From the NCBI RefSeq assembly GCF_937616625.2, contig NC_065570.1:33053665-33117664 (forward strand): a DNA stretch of 64,000 bases. Direction: 5' to 3'. The notes under the pieces were generated by a model that ran no database searches, was not told where the DNA came from, and saw nothing but the letters and a program-made list of their open reading frames with translations. Positions 22,706 through 32,619 of this stretch are shown here, in pieces; within the stretch, counting starts at the first letter, position 1, and the number at the start of each line of letters is the position of its first letter. The DNA comes from Mercurialis annua. Lineage: Eukaryota; Streptophyta; Magnoliopsida; Malpighiales; Euphorbiaceae. The translations under genes and the position numbers were made by a program.

Positions 22706-23614
22706 TCAGCCGCTGCCCACGAGGGTAACGTCTGTTGGCCGATCCGCGTTGATGAGGATCCTAGACTTGTTCGTATCTCGATGACTTAAAGATTGGATAT
22801 TCCTCACTTGCTCGTCATACATCATAGCTTCTAAAACGTTGCTATCTTCGCCAAAAGGGCTCGGGTCACCCTGTACTATTTCGGCCTCTCCAGCCTCTCG
22901 CCATAATATCAGCATCTGATGCATGGTTGATGGGATGCACATATTGGAATGAATCCAGTCTCGGCCGAGTAACACGTTGTAATTGCTCCTAGCATTGACA
23001 ACAAAGAAACCTTCTTCAGTCTCGACTCGGCCAACTTTTATCTTTAGGGTGATGTACCCTTCGGCGGGGGTCTCGCCTCCAGCGAAATCTGTCATATAAA
23101 CGTCAGTGGATTCCAACTGGTGACGTTCAATTCCGAACTTCTTGAGCATCCGGGAAGGCAAGATGTTTACTCCCGCGCCGTTGTCAATTAGCACTCTCCC
23201 AATGGCGACGCTGTTTACCTCAGCTTTGATATACAATGGCCTGATGTGCCTTGTCATTCTTGCCGGCGGTTTGCTTAAAGAAACAACTGCCGAAGCGTCA
23301 GCACTATTCTCGTCTGGGATTATAACATCGCCGTCCAAAATTGACTTCTGTCCTGGCTTATTCCGAAAAGAATCCGGAAGAGTAACTACTTGGACCTCTT
23401 TTCGGCTATCGCTTTTAGGAATCCATGCTTTGAGCTGCCCATCTTGGTGTACGACGACTAACTCTTTCTTCACCGGCACCCAAGCCTTCAACTGTCCATC
23501 TGCGTGGCTCAGGACTACATCTTTGTAAGATCGCCTGTCGCCTTTTGGTGATTTCTCATTTCTTGCAGACATATGAGAAGGTAGCTCATCATCTTGATGT
23601 TGTTTCTTCTCCAC
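22706..23614 (-). CDS. Aspartic protease region of T1
   Basis: A 302-residue frame with a retropepsin-type fold: active-site triad in VLIDNGAGVNILP (D-N-G), a flap region, and NVLLGRDWIH near the second core strand. The N-terminal half contains a direct duplication, DGQLKAWVP and DGQLKAWIP, 16 residues apart. Such proteases cleave the Gag-Pol polyprotein in the virus-like particle. The frame differs by one base from the finger frame upstream, with the shift near 23710. The listed start is the first usable codon; the true product would be part of a polyprotein. Confidence 0.85.
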   Translation of the reverse strand: MEKKQHQDDELPSHMSARNEKSPKGDRRSYKDVVLSHADGQLKAWVPVKKELVVVHQDGQLKAWIPKSDSRKEVQVVTLPDSFRNKPGQKSILDGDVIIPDENSADASAVVSLSKPPARMTRHIRPLYIKAEVNSVAIGRVLIDNGAGVNILPSRMLKKFGIERHQLESTDVYMTDFAGGETPAEGYITLKIKVGRVETEEGFFVVNARSNYNVLLGRDWIHSNMCIPSTMHQMLILWREAGEAEIVQGDPSPFGEDSNVLEAMMYDEQVRNIQSLSHRDTNKSRILINADRPTDVTLVGSG

Positions 23615-23691
23615 CCATACTTTCCTAAACTTTCGTTTCGGTGTCTCGGAGGGCTCAGCTTCCGAACGATTATGCTTGCCTTGGGTTGCTT

Positions 23692-24558
23692 CTAGATCGT
23701 CTTTGGTTTCCCCAATCTTTCTTGGATCGGTCTTTTAGTCCCGGAAGAAAATGCAGCAGTGGACAAACGAGTTTTTACCGGCACTCGGCTCCCTGGTGCC
23801 GATTTGGGTTCTGCGGCTATCAATCGCGACTCCTGACGCATTCTCTGCATCCGCCTCTTTTGTGTCTTCGTCATACGAGGGGTCTCCTCCGTTGGCCTGA
23901 ACACCCTTTTAAAAACCGATCTCCCCTTCTGTCCAGATGGCACGTGCTGTTGCCACTCCTTGGTGGGGGACCTTGGTTTAAAGGTTTTTGGATTCGTCCT
24001 GGCCGATTTCTGTACGTACTCGGTCTCAGGGCGGCTCTGGCAGTGCTGACAATGTTGGCAAATCGGCTCTGATATAATTGGTTTGGTTACTCGACGTTGC
24101 CTTGCTGCGTTATTCACCGCTACTCTTTGCCGAGGTCGCTTAGCACTCCATTTCTCCAAAACTTTCCCGATACCCAATACTTGGTCCAAATTGGGCCGAA
24201 TCAAGTTGATCGAGACGCATTTTGCATCGGCCTCTCTTCTGGATGGGAACAACAACTTCCCTTCAGTTATCGCCTTTTGGACTATGTTTCTTAACACTAC
24301 GCAGTTATTGGTACTGTGTCTCCATGAGTTGTGGAATTTGCAGTAGTCTTTGCCAACTAGTTCCTCATTTGTTGGTAAAACGTGGCCCTCAGATAGGGAG
24401 ATTTGCCTGTCTTTTAACAAGGCGTCAAATATATCGTCGGCCTTTGTCAAGTCGAACGAATATTCCTTTTGGATGACCGCCATCTTATTCTTCTTCACAT
24501 ATCCCGGCTTCCTTAACGCTGCGCATTCCATTGGTTTCTTTCCAAGAAACTCGCACAT
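23692..24558 (-). pseudogene. C-terminal Gag with zinc finger, T1
   Basis: A 288-residue frame carries a knuckle-like finger C73-x2-H76-x4-H81-x4-C86 (in DYCKFHNSWRHSTNNC). Its spacing equals the CCHC knuckle with one Cys replaced by His, as common in Tat Gag. The rest is strongly basic, fitting RNA binding. It overlaps the end of the main gag frame (24513) by about 46 nt in a different frame, so gag is broken by a frameshift here unless it is read by frameshifting. Confidence 0.75.
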
Positions 24559-26165
24559 ATCTCGTCATCAGACGAATCGTCCTCACTATCGGTGATAACG
24601 GCAACGTCCAACTGATCGCGGTAATAGGTGCCTTTCGAAGAACCTCGCCTCTGTTCCTTCTCCTGGAGTAGTCGCTCGTAACCTGTAACCCTGTTGGTGA
24701 GTTCAAACAAGTCTCGAAATCGGTGGCCTTCAAAATGTTCTCGCATAGCGAAATTCATCCCTTTTACGACCATCGGCACGCAATCTCCTTCGGATATGTG
24801 CGTCATGCACCTCCTCCTTAAATTCCGGAAGCGGCCAATATATTTCTCGACGGATTCGCTGGGTAGTTGCAAAATTCTTGCAAGATCGGCCAACGTAACA
24901 TCGGGTGGCGCTCTGTAAAATTCTTCGTGGAATTTTATCTCCAGGTATTTCCACGTATCAATCGAGTTGGGCGATAAATGGGAGTACCACGTGAATGCCA
25001 CCTTGGTGAGGGAGCTGGCAAATAACCGCAGTTTCCAGAAGTCGTGGGCCCCTGCTTCTCCACATTGAGCAGAAAATCTTGCGATGTGTTCCACCGTTGA
25101 CTGGCTTTTCTCTTCTCCTGAGAATAAACTAAATTCGGGCACTTTGTACCCCCTAGGGAATGGGTATAGTTTATCAATCCAATCCGGGTACGGCTTCATG
25201 TATGACGGCCGAGGCATCGGCCTGACGTCAACCCCTAATTTCTCCAGCTCATCTAGCAACTGCCCCCGATTGTATAAGTTGTTCTCTCCTATGGGGGCGT
25301 TGTCGCTACCGTAGAAATTATCCTGTGGCGGTTGCTGGTTCGTGTATTGTTTCCCTGGCAACTGGTCGTTGCCTTGGTATCTTCCGGTTGCTAGACCAGG
25401 CAGATCATTGCCCTGGTGTCGCGTTGCTCCGGTACCGCTTGTATCGCCACCTTGAAATCGCCCAGCTCCCGATGAGGATGGATCGCATACTTGGAATCGC
25501 CCGGCTCCTGATGAAGATGGATCGGCCCTAACCCCTGTGTCTCCTTCTGGGCGTGTTAACAACCGTACCGATCCATAAGTAAAACCGGTTTTACTTGGTG
25601 ACTGCCCTGCATCGGCCGCACTACCAAGACCGCCATTTCTTTGCGCTGTCGAGGTATAATCGGCCCTACGGTGACTCTGATCGGTCACTGATTGTCCCGA
25701 AAAGATCCTTCCTAGATTGTCCATTGAGCTCGTCAAGTTGTTCAAGTTCTTCACGATTGATTGTTGAACGACCGCCTGGTCGGCCAACATTCCCTTGAAG
25801 GCGTTGGACATCTGTTGCATCGCTCCATCAAACATCTGCCGATTTTCCTGAGCTATTTCGTCTCTCATAATGGTAAAATCGGTCTTAGATAGCGACGGGC
25901 GAGTTGGTGGTATTTCTCGGGAAAATTCATCGAAATCTTTCTCCACGTCATCGCCTTCCATGGCTTTGTTGCTTGCAGAAATTACCTCGGGTGTCGTATT
26001 CTGAACCCCTTTGTTATGTGGCTGCTTATCTCCTTTCGCCATGATGGTGATGATCTCTGGATCTGGTTGCTCTGTTTCTCCGAATTTCCTTTGAAGTTTT
26101 GCTCGGCTTTGAGACCGAGTTTCCCTATAATCGTCTGAAAAAACTCCGGTTTTTGTGCTGACCAT
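24513..26165 (-). CDS. Gag (capsid region) of T1
   Basis: A 550-residue frame. The second half holds a retrotransposon Gag capsid domain (around YKVPEFSLFSGEE, AFTWYSHLSP, LEIKFHEEFY and LPSESVEKYIGRFRNLRRRC). Before it lie short repeats of the type SSSGAGRFQ / GATRHQGND / ATGRYQGND. Gag assembles the particle that packages element RNA. The first ATG (26163-26165) is only five bases downstream of the PBS, which would leave the LTR-derived part of the RNA as almost the whole leader. A second Met about 41 codons later (MAKGDKQ) is an alternative start. Confidence 0.88.
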   Translation of the reverse strand: MVSTKTGVFSDDYRETRSQSRAKLQRKFGETEQPDPEIITIMAKGDKQPHNKGVQNTTPEVISASNKAMEGDDVEKDFDEFSREIPPTRPSLSKTDFTIMRDEIAQENRQMFDGAMQQMSNAFKGMLADQAVVQQSIVKNLNNLTSSMDNLGRIFSGQSVTDQSHRRADYTSTAQRNGGLGSAADAGQSPSKTGFTYGSVRLLTRPEGDTGVRADPSSSGAGRFQVCDPSSSGAGRFQGGDTSGTGATRHQGNDLPGLATGRYQGNDQLPGKQYTNQQPPQDNFYGSDNAPIGENNLYNRGQLLDELEKLGVDVRPMPRPSYMKPYPDWIDKLYPFPRGYKVPEFSLFSGEEKSQSTVEHIARFSAQCGEAGAHDFWKLRLFASSLTKVAFTWYSHLSPNSIDTWKYLEIKFHEEFYRAPPDVTLADLARILQLPSESVEKYIGRFRNLRRRCMTHISEGDCVPMVVKGMNFAMREHFEGHRFRDLFELTNRVTGYERLLQEKEQRRGSSKGTYYRDQLDVAVITDSEDDSSDDEICASFLERNQWNAQR

Positions 26166-26170
26166 AAACT

Positions 26171-26189
26171 GTCCCCAGTGGAGTCGCCA
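26171..26189 (-). other. Primer binding site of T1
   Basis: The minus strand reads TGGCGACTCCACTGGGGAC, five bases after the LTR end. TGGCG-type sites are usual in Tat/Ogre elements. I do not assign the tRNA with certainty; an Arg tRNA is a candidate from what is reported for Ogre elements. Confidence 0.75.
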
Positions 26190-26194
26190 AAAGA

Positions 26195-26750
26195 TGTTCG
26201 CTAGATTTTCACCTTGCTCAAACCTTTGAATTTATTAATGGGTAACTTTAGGTACTGATGCTTTAACCGGGGTGATTCTAGATGAGGTGAACAGGATTTG
26301 GACGACGTAACCTTAACTCAAGTGACGTAACCCGAATTCAAGTAACGTTGTTCAATTTGTGAATGACGTTTCCGCCGTTCGATTTAAACTAACAGTATTA
26401 ATCTGGGAATCCTGAGATCCAAGCGAGATTAATATCAATTCTACTCCTAAACTAAGATTCAATCCGGAGATTGGGATAAAAAGCCTGAGCTTTGGTTTTT
26501 GATTAATGATGTGTTGATACACTAATAATACATTGATGCTAGCTATTTATAGGGAACAAACCCTAATAAAGAGTCCTAATTCTAATGAGATTCCATCTTC
26601 TAATCAAAAGGACATAAGATAAAAAAGGCTAAAATAAATATAGCTCCTATTGGGCTGAAAATCCCTAATGAGCCCACTCAATTCATCCTTTCTGACCATG
26701 GGCCGAAATACCGCCAGTCTTACAAGGACTCTCCTGGGCCGGTGCAAACA
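26195..26750 (-). repeat. 5' LTR of T1
   Basis: A 556-bp LTR, plus-strand ends TGTTCGC...GCAAACA. The minus-strand TATA box CTATAAATAGC is at 26542-26552. It is flanked by the second copy of the target duplication GAAAC at 26751-26755. Confidence 0.95.
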
Positions 26751-27602
26751 GAAACAAAACCAAACGTTTAAAACGTTACGAAGCAAATCCAAACGTTTCA
26801 CATTTTTAGCAATTTAAGCCAAATGTTACGAAACAAAGCCAAACGTTTACAAACGTTACGAAACAAATCCAAGCGTTTCACCTTTTTAACCATTTAAGCC
26901 AAACGTTAACAAACGTTACGAAACAAATCCAAACGTTTCACCTTTTAACGATTTAAGCCAAACATTTACAAACGTTACGAAACAAATCCAAACGTTTCAC
27001 CTTTTTAGTGATTTAAGCCAAACGTTTACAAACGTTACAAAACAAATCCAAACGTTTCACCTTTTTATTGATTTAAGATAAACATTTGATTACAAACGTT
27101 ACAAAACAAATCCAAACGTTTTACCTTTTAAGCGATTTAAGCCAAACGTTTACAAACGTTAAGAAACAAATCCAAACGTTTTCTCTTTTTTGCGATTTAA
27201 GCCAAACGTTTACAAACATTATAAAACAAAACCAAACGTTTAAAACGTTATGAAACAAATCCAAACGTTTCACATTTTTAAAGATTTAAGCCAAACGTTA
27301 CGGAACAAAACCAAACGTTTCACATTTTTTGAGATTTATGCCAAACGTTTACAAACGTTACGAAACGAATCCAAGCGTTTCACCTTTTTAGCAATTTAAA
27401 CCAAACGTTTACAAAAGTTATGAAACAAATCCAAGCGTTTCACCTTTTTAGAAATTTACGCCAAACATTCACAAACGTTGCAAAACAAATCCAAACGTTT
27501 CACCTTTTTAGCGATTTAAACCAAACATTTACAAATGTTACGAAACAAAACCAAATGTTTAACCTTTTTAGATATTTAAGCCAAATCTTTACAAAAGTTA
27601 CG
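26751..27602. repeat. 60-bp tandem repeat array, right part
   Basis: This is the continuation of the array interrupted by T1, with about 14 further units of the same sequence. It ends abruptly at about 27602, where the C2 LTR begins about 47 nt inside its expected start. Confidence 0.93.
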
Positions 27603-27815
27603 TTAACTTTTGGGATCGTTTTCGGATTCGTTGTTCGACTTGTGTTTTGTTTGGGTTGGTTCATTGCTATTCTTTTCGCTTGGGTTGAGCTAGGCCATGA
27701 GCAATGGGATTGGCCCATGGGATTGGTCATGGCCCAGGTTATTTCAGCTTGTACGAACCAACATTTGTTTATTCCCTTTGTGTTGCGTACTGCAACTTCT
27801 TCCTTTATTTCCTTC

Positions 27816-27823
27816 TATATATA
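27816..27823 (+). promoter_or_regulatory. TATA box of C2 5' LTR
   Basis: CTTCTATATATACTCG is followed about 40 bp later by the telo-box AAAACCCTAGCC. The same arrangement is preserved in the 3' LTR (TATA at 37124-37132). Confidence 0.65.
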
Positions 27824-28879
27824 CTCGTTTATAAACCTAAAATTATTCTTACACTCATAAAAACCCTAGCCGTCACATTCTTCTCCAAGATTCACTGATT
27901 TCACGTCCAAATCATTCTCTTCATTGTAGGATTTCGGTAAGCTGTTTTGCTTATTCTCAGTTTTTGCTATCAAAATCGACACTTCCGTTCGTTGATCTGT
28001 TCTCTTTCGTTTTAGCATCGTTTGGAGATCTGTTTTGTCTCAGTTGTAGTAGACATCGTCCTCTTCGATTCTACACTTCAAAATCGTAATTTGATACTTT
28101 AATCTCTCTTTTATCCGCGCCGTCGTTTTATCGTTTTTTATTTTTCTTGGCTGTTTTGTTTGGTTAGTTGCTGCCGAATTCTTGGCTGTGTTTTAAGGCA
28201 TGATTCTTGTTATGTTTAGGCTTTAATCTCATGTTGTCATTGGGTTATGATCATCGTGAATGTTTTGTGCAATCGTTAGATGTCATGCTCTGTTTTCCTT
28301 AATCATGTTCATTGTTCATTGTCATTGTTCTTATTGATGTTCATGTGGTGTTTAATAATTAACTAAGTGTTGTTGCTATCAGTTGAAGTTCATGTTGGTT
28401 TCTTGTTCGATAGTTGTGTTGGTGCAGCGGGACGTGAGGATCCGAATCGTATATTTCAATTCAAAATTGGAATTCCAACAATTCGGATTCAGAAATTGAT
28501 CATATCAATAACAAATGGATCGTCGTATCATCTAGTAATTAAAGCACGCATCTAAAAACCGTTAGATGAATACCTATGTCGATTCTCCACCGATTCTTAT
28601 AGTCCCGATAGTTCGGCGACCTCAAGCTCGTCCACACGAGTATGCGTCCGATTGAATCCTCGCCTTGAAGTAATCTGCAAGAGTTTCTCTTGCCGAGCAA
28701 CCCTAAGCTCAAACTCTCGCCTCGATTACGTCTTTGCTGGGATGTATGAAAGACTTTCTCCAAGCTTTTCTGTGATTGATGATTATTTGAACTCCTTCAA
28801 ATATGCTCTCTTAAGTGTGATTTGTGTAGAATGAGCAAAGGCAACCTCTATTTATAGGGTAGAGCTTTGCTTAAGAATG

Positions 28880-29063
28880 CAACACCTCACATGCTAGGTG
28901 TCACACACCAAGCAAAGGTATTGCCACCATTCGACACCTCACATGCCAGGTGTCACACACCAAACATAGGTGTTGCCACCATCTGACACATCACATGCTA
29001 GGTGTCACACATCAAGCATAGGTGTTGTCACCTTCTGACACGTCGGATGCTAGGTGTCACACA
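28880..29063 (-). repeat. Tandem ~53-bp repeats with inverted core in solo LTR S
   Basis: About 3.5 copies of a unit containing ACACCT-N8-AGGTGT and CACACACCAAGC. Each unit can fold into a small hairpin. They lie upstream of the minus-strand TATA box, in U3. Confidence 0.75.
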
Positions 29064-29076
29064 CAGAGACATACAT

Positions 29077-29310
29077 GACATCATCACATGACATCATCAC
29101 GTGACATCATCGCATGATATCATCACGTGACATCATCGTGACATCATCGCATGACATCATCGTGACATCATCACATGACATCATCATGTGACATCATCAC
29201 ATGACATCATCGTGACATCATCACATGACATCATCGTGACATCATCACATGACATCATCGTGACATCATCACATGACATCATCGTGACATCATCACATGA
29301 CATCATCACA
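29077..29310 (-). repeat. GACATCATC minisatellite in U3 of solo LTR S
   Basis: Nineteen copies of GACATCATC (one as GATATCATC) occur in units of 13 bp (GACATCATCACAT) and 11 bp (GACATCATCGT), alternating regularly in the distal part. Each contains TGACATCA, close to a bZIP/TGA-type site, so a clustered binding site is possible. Confidence 0.85.
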
Positions 29311-32300
29311 TTAACTTGGATAAAATACAATTAGGTGCCTACTAATTTATAACTCTTACAAATTAGTCCCTAATTTATACTTGTTTTTCATCTTAGATTA
29401 ATTTCCGAGATATGCTAGTATCTATATGAAATCGATCTCTCGTAAACTCAATCGGTTGCACACCCTATTGTGTGTGACTAACTAGGTTCACATCTATATG
29501 GTAACGAGAGTCATAAGAAACGCCTTTCTTATATTAAATAATTAAATTCCATTAATTATTAATTCCCGTAGATCGTGAGTGACGTCTAGCAACATATCAC
29601 GACCCCCAAATAGATATGAATGTTTCGATGCATTCTTTATGAACCAATGTTCATAATTACCGTACACTCAAAATTCCCTTCATCTAAGATTCTGATCTCG
29701 ACTAGTGTCACGGTTAAGTCAAACACTGTTTGTCTTGCTCATATGACCTCATCTCAGTTCTTATTCTTGATAAATATGACTTCCACTAGAAACAACTTTC
29801 TAAGTAAGTCATATACACCTGCGCAGGTTTTATCATCCATCAAGAACAATTTGAGATAGCATAGAATCTTTTCTCCGTTCATCCGGAGTGATAAATCCTC
29901 TCTTGGTTAAACCCCTATCTCCATATACAACTAACTAGAGCCAACACATCCCGCGACCCTAGCTCATGAAAGATCTAGGGATAAGAAGTATCAAACTCTA
30001 ATCACCTATATACAAGATAGTGTCACCGCAAGTCAAAGGACATATGTACAATTATGAACTAGATGACATTAAATTGACTTTGATGAAATACCATGTATAA
30101 GTCATCTAGCGTCACTTGTTCGACCCACTCAACATCTTGAGTGTCCACATGTTTATCCTGATCTCCATCAAGTAGTATGAGACTCACTACTTCCTATAAT
30201 TAGTAACTCCTTACTAATCAGGAGAATAAACAGAGGTGACAATCTTTCCGGGATAATACGATGCCCTTATTCGTAGGACCCCATCGATCGTGAACTGTTA
30301 TTTAGATCACATGTATAATAAAATCTGTAACTCATATTCTTAACACCTTAAGAATAGATTCTATCACAATGTGATAAGGACAATACGTAATAAATGAAAA
30401 CTTAGTTGATGAGACACTTAGTTCAATTAGAACATATATATCTTTGCCATTGGGATTAGTTCTACAAATATACATGATCAAATGGCCCTAGGGCACATAC
30501 TACTAACAAGTTGGCGGTCATTGTGATTTTAAATTTGCTTAGCTTCGATTCTCTGTTTGTTCATCTTCAATTGTTGTTGGCGGAAAAATTCATTTTCAAA
30601 AGCGTGGTGACCATTCTTTGTTACTGTGTGAGTTGAGACAGTTATTCCGAAATTGATCACTTGGTGGGAAATAATGTTGGCCACTGTTAATTTCAATTTA
30701 TTATTTTGGTTGTTGTTTGATTTCACGTGAATGGTTATATTATTTATGTCCTGGCTATTAAAAATTATTTGCTTATGGCAAAAAGTGATTGTGGTTGTCC
30801 TGGGTGTGCAATTGTTACTGGTTGGTTTATCATTATGATTTAATCAAAGATTTTTATTTGATTATTACTGATTTGAAACCGAACGTTCGTCTATCATTTT
30901 AATTTTTAAATTTCTTATTGATAATTTTTTTTTAAAAAATCTAAATATAATATTAATTTCGATTCTAATTAAAATTGTTTGAGTATTATAATTCGAAAAC
31001 AATAATTATTTTATAATTGATAATTATATTATTTTTTTAAATCTTGACTTGTTGTGCCAAATTGGCTAATTTACAATTTAGCCCTTAAACGTTTTATTTA
31101 AACTTATTTAATTAATTTTTGATTTGAAACTTTGGTTACTTGAACTTTAAGCTATTGAGTTCCGTTTTGACTTTAAGCTATTATTTTATCAAGGTTGTTT
31201 AATAATTATAAAGTATGTTTTATAATTGGATATTATATATGGATTTTATCAAGTTATTTTTGGGATTATAAACTCTGGTTTATAATTTGATAAAATATTT
31301 GGATCGGGCTTGACTTGGGTCGCCCGACATGTGAGGTTAACTTGGTAGTTATTGATAACTCGGTAAACCCACAGTTTTGAAAATTGAGTTAATTATCATT
31401 TAATTTTTATTTAAATAATGTTATATGAAATGGATTTTAAAGCGAGAACTCAATAGACTTGTATTAATTGGGCATTATTACTTATTGGGAATTTTGTGTT
31501 GCTCTGGATTGTTTTACCCTAACGTGTTGTTTGTGCTAGTCCTATGTGGTGTCTAGTACTCTTTAGAGTTAGGGTATGTTTTTAATTTATTATTTATTTA
31601 TGTTTAGACTCGTCGACTTTTGTGCTTTTGAGGCGAAACGAGTTCAGGTTGCTTGACAGGAGTTTTCACGTGGATTAGCAAGCACTGAGTTTGTACTTAC
31701 TACTTACCGCTTTATTAAGTAAATTGTTATTTTGATATATAAATATATACTGTACGTATATTTCGAACTGTTTTTCCATTATGGCTCTTAGTTGGAACAT
31801 GCTACCTAATGGGCATCATTAGGACTGCGTGCGCACCGGTATTGATCTAGATAAGGTATGTGATATGTGGGGGTAACTCTGTGGTAGCCTAGCTCTCGGG
31901 ACCCAGTAGAGTAACGCGGTGTAGCTCAGCTCTCGAGACTCTGGTTGTGGGTTAAGTGTGGTCGGTGGTAACTCGGTGTCGCTCAGCTCTCGGGACCAGG
32001 CCTTAGGAATAAAGTATACAAGTTAGAATATTGTGGTTTAGGGTTCCAACTATTATATGTAATGTTTATATTAAATATTTTAAAAGGGTTTTAAAGGTTT
32101 TCCACTAGATAAATATAAATAATGGTATGAACTCATTTCAGTATATCTAACCCCGTTGTTTTTCCAATTTTTTCAGGGTTATGATTTGAGCAAGTCAGCC
32201 GCTCTCCGATTCTTTATTTCCTCTGAGGTTTTACTTTATATTTTAATAAAGTTATTAAACTTATTTTATTCGTAGACCGCAGTAGTAACTAGAAGTCTTA

Positions 32301-32607
32301 TTGTCTTAGTACTTGTTGCCAGATTTATTCAATGGATTTAATTGTTGTTTGGCATTCTTATATTAACTTGAGTTAATACGTATTTCTGCCATATTTAAGA
32401 CTCAGAGTTGGCTGAGTACTTTATAATAAATGTTGTATATTATGAACTGCTATAACTAGGCTAAAGTCTCGGTTGCCCCCGAGCATTGGATTTCTTGCAA
32501 GTTAATGTATTTGTCGGTTATCCGCAAGGCTAGCTACGGGGTTTTGGTACAACCGTACCCATACCCTAGCGCCGGTCGCGATTCATGAAAATGGGTCGTA
32601 ACAAACT

Positions 32608-32619
32608 TCGTATCAGAGC
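32608..32619 (+). other. Primer binding site of C2 (one mismatch)
   Basis: TCGTATCAGAGC lies four bases after the LTR end and differs in one base from the initiator-Met-type PBS. It is followed by the inverted repeat TTGGTTTCAAACCAA (32621-32635). Confidence 0.75.

Larger units (their letters stand above)
15065..26750 (-). mobile_element. Complete Tat-lineage Ty3/gypsy element T1
   Basis: An 11.7 kb minus-strand element with 556-557 bp LTRs at both ends and a 5-bp TSD GAAAC (15060-15064 and 26751-26755). The order on the minus strand is 5' LTR, PBS, gag, CCHC-type finger, protease, RT, two RNase H domains and integrase. Then comes an antisense gene (plus strand), PPT and 3' LTR. The second RNase H and the extra antisense frame between integrase and 3' LTR are hallmarks of the Tat group (Retand/Ogre-like). 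The two LTRs differ at about seven bases and one indel by eye, roughly 1.3 percent. The gag-pol frame is broken in several places, so the copy is probably defective. Confidence 0.93.
28417..30508 (-). mobile_element. Solo LTR S (2.09 kb) inside C2 5' LTR
   Basis: The plus-strand ends TGTTGG...CTAACA are flanked by perfect 5-bp duplications AGTTG (28412-28416 and 30509-30513). Comparison with the uninterrupted C2 3' LTR (37720-37745) shows the empty site. A TATA box in CCCTATAAATAG (minus strand, about 28848-28857) sets the orientation. Only one LTR is present, with no PBS or PPT and no gene, so this is a solo LTR left by LTR-LTR recombination. The family is not identified; a Copia origin is possible. 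Two tandem repeats lie in its U3. Confidence 0.9.
27603..32603 (+). repeat. 5' LTR of C2, interrupted by a solo LTR
   Basis: The LTR pieces 27603-28416 and 30514-32603 together give about 2.9 kb. The LTR ends GGGTCGTAACA at 32603. Compared with the 3' copy (starting TGTAATACCCAG at 36864), the first ~47 nt are missing and the tandem array takes their place. A TATA box (TATATATA, 27816-27823) is followed by a telo-box (AAAACCCTAG, near 27862) and a good splice-donor-like TTCGGTAAGC near 27934. The two LTRs differ at many sites, so C2 is old. There is no gene. Confidence 0.85.

Noticed and set aside
27862..27871. Telomeric repeat (AAACCCTA)
   Set aside because: A single copy per LTR in a leader, not a tandem telomere tract.
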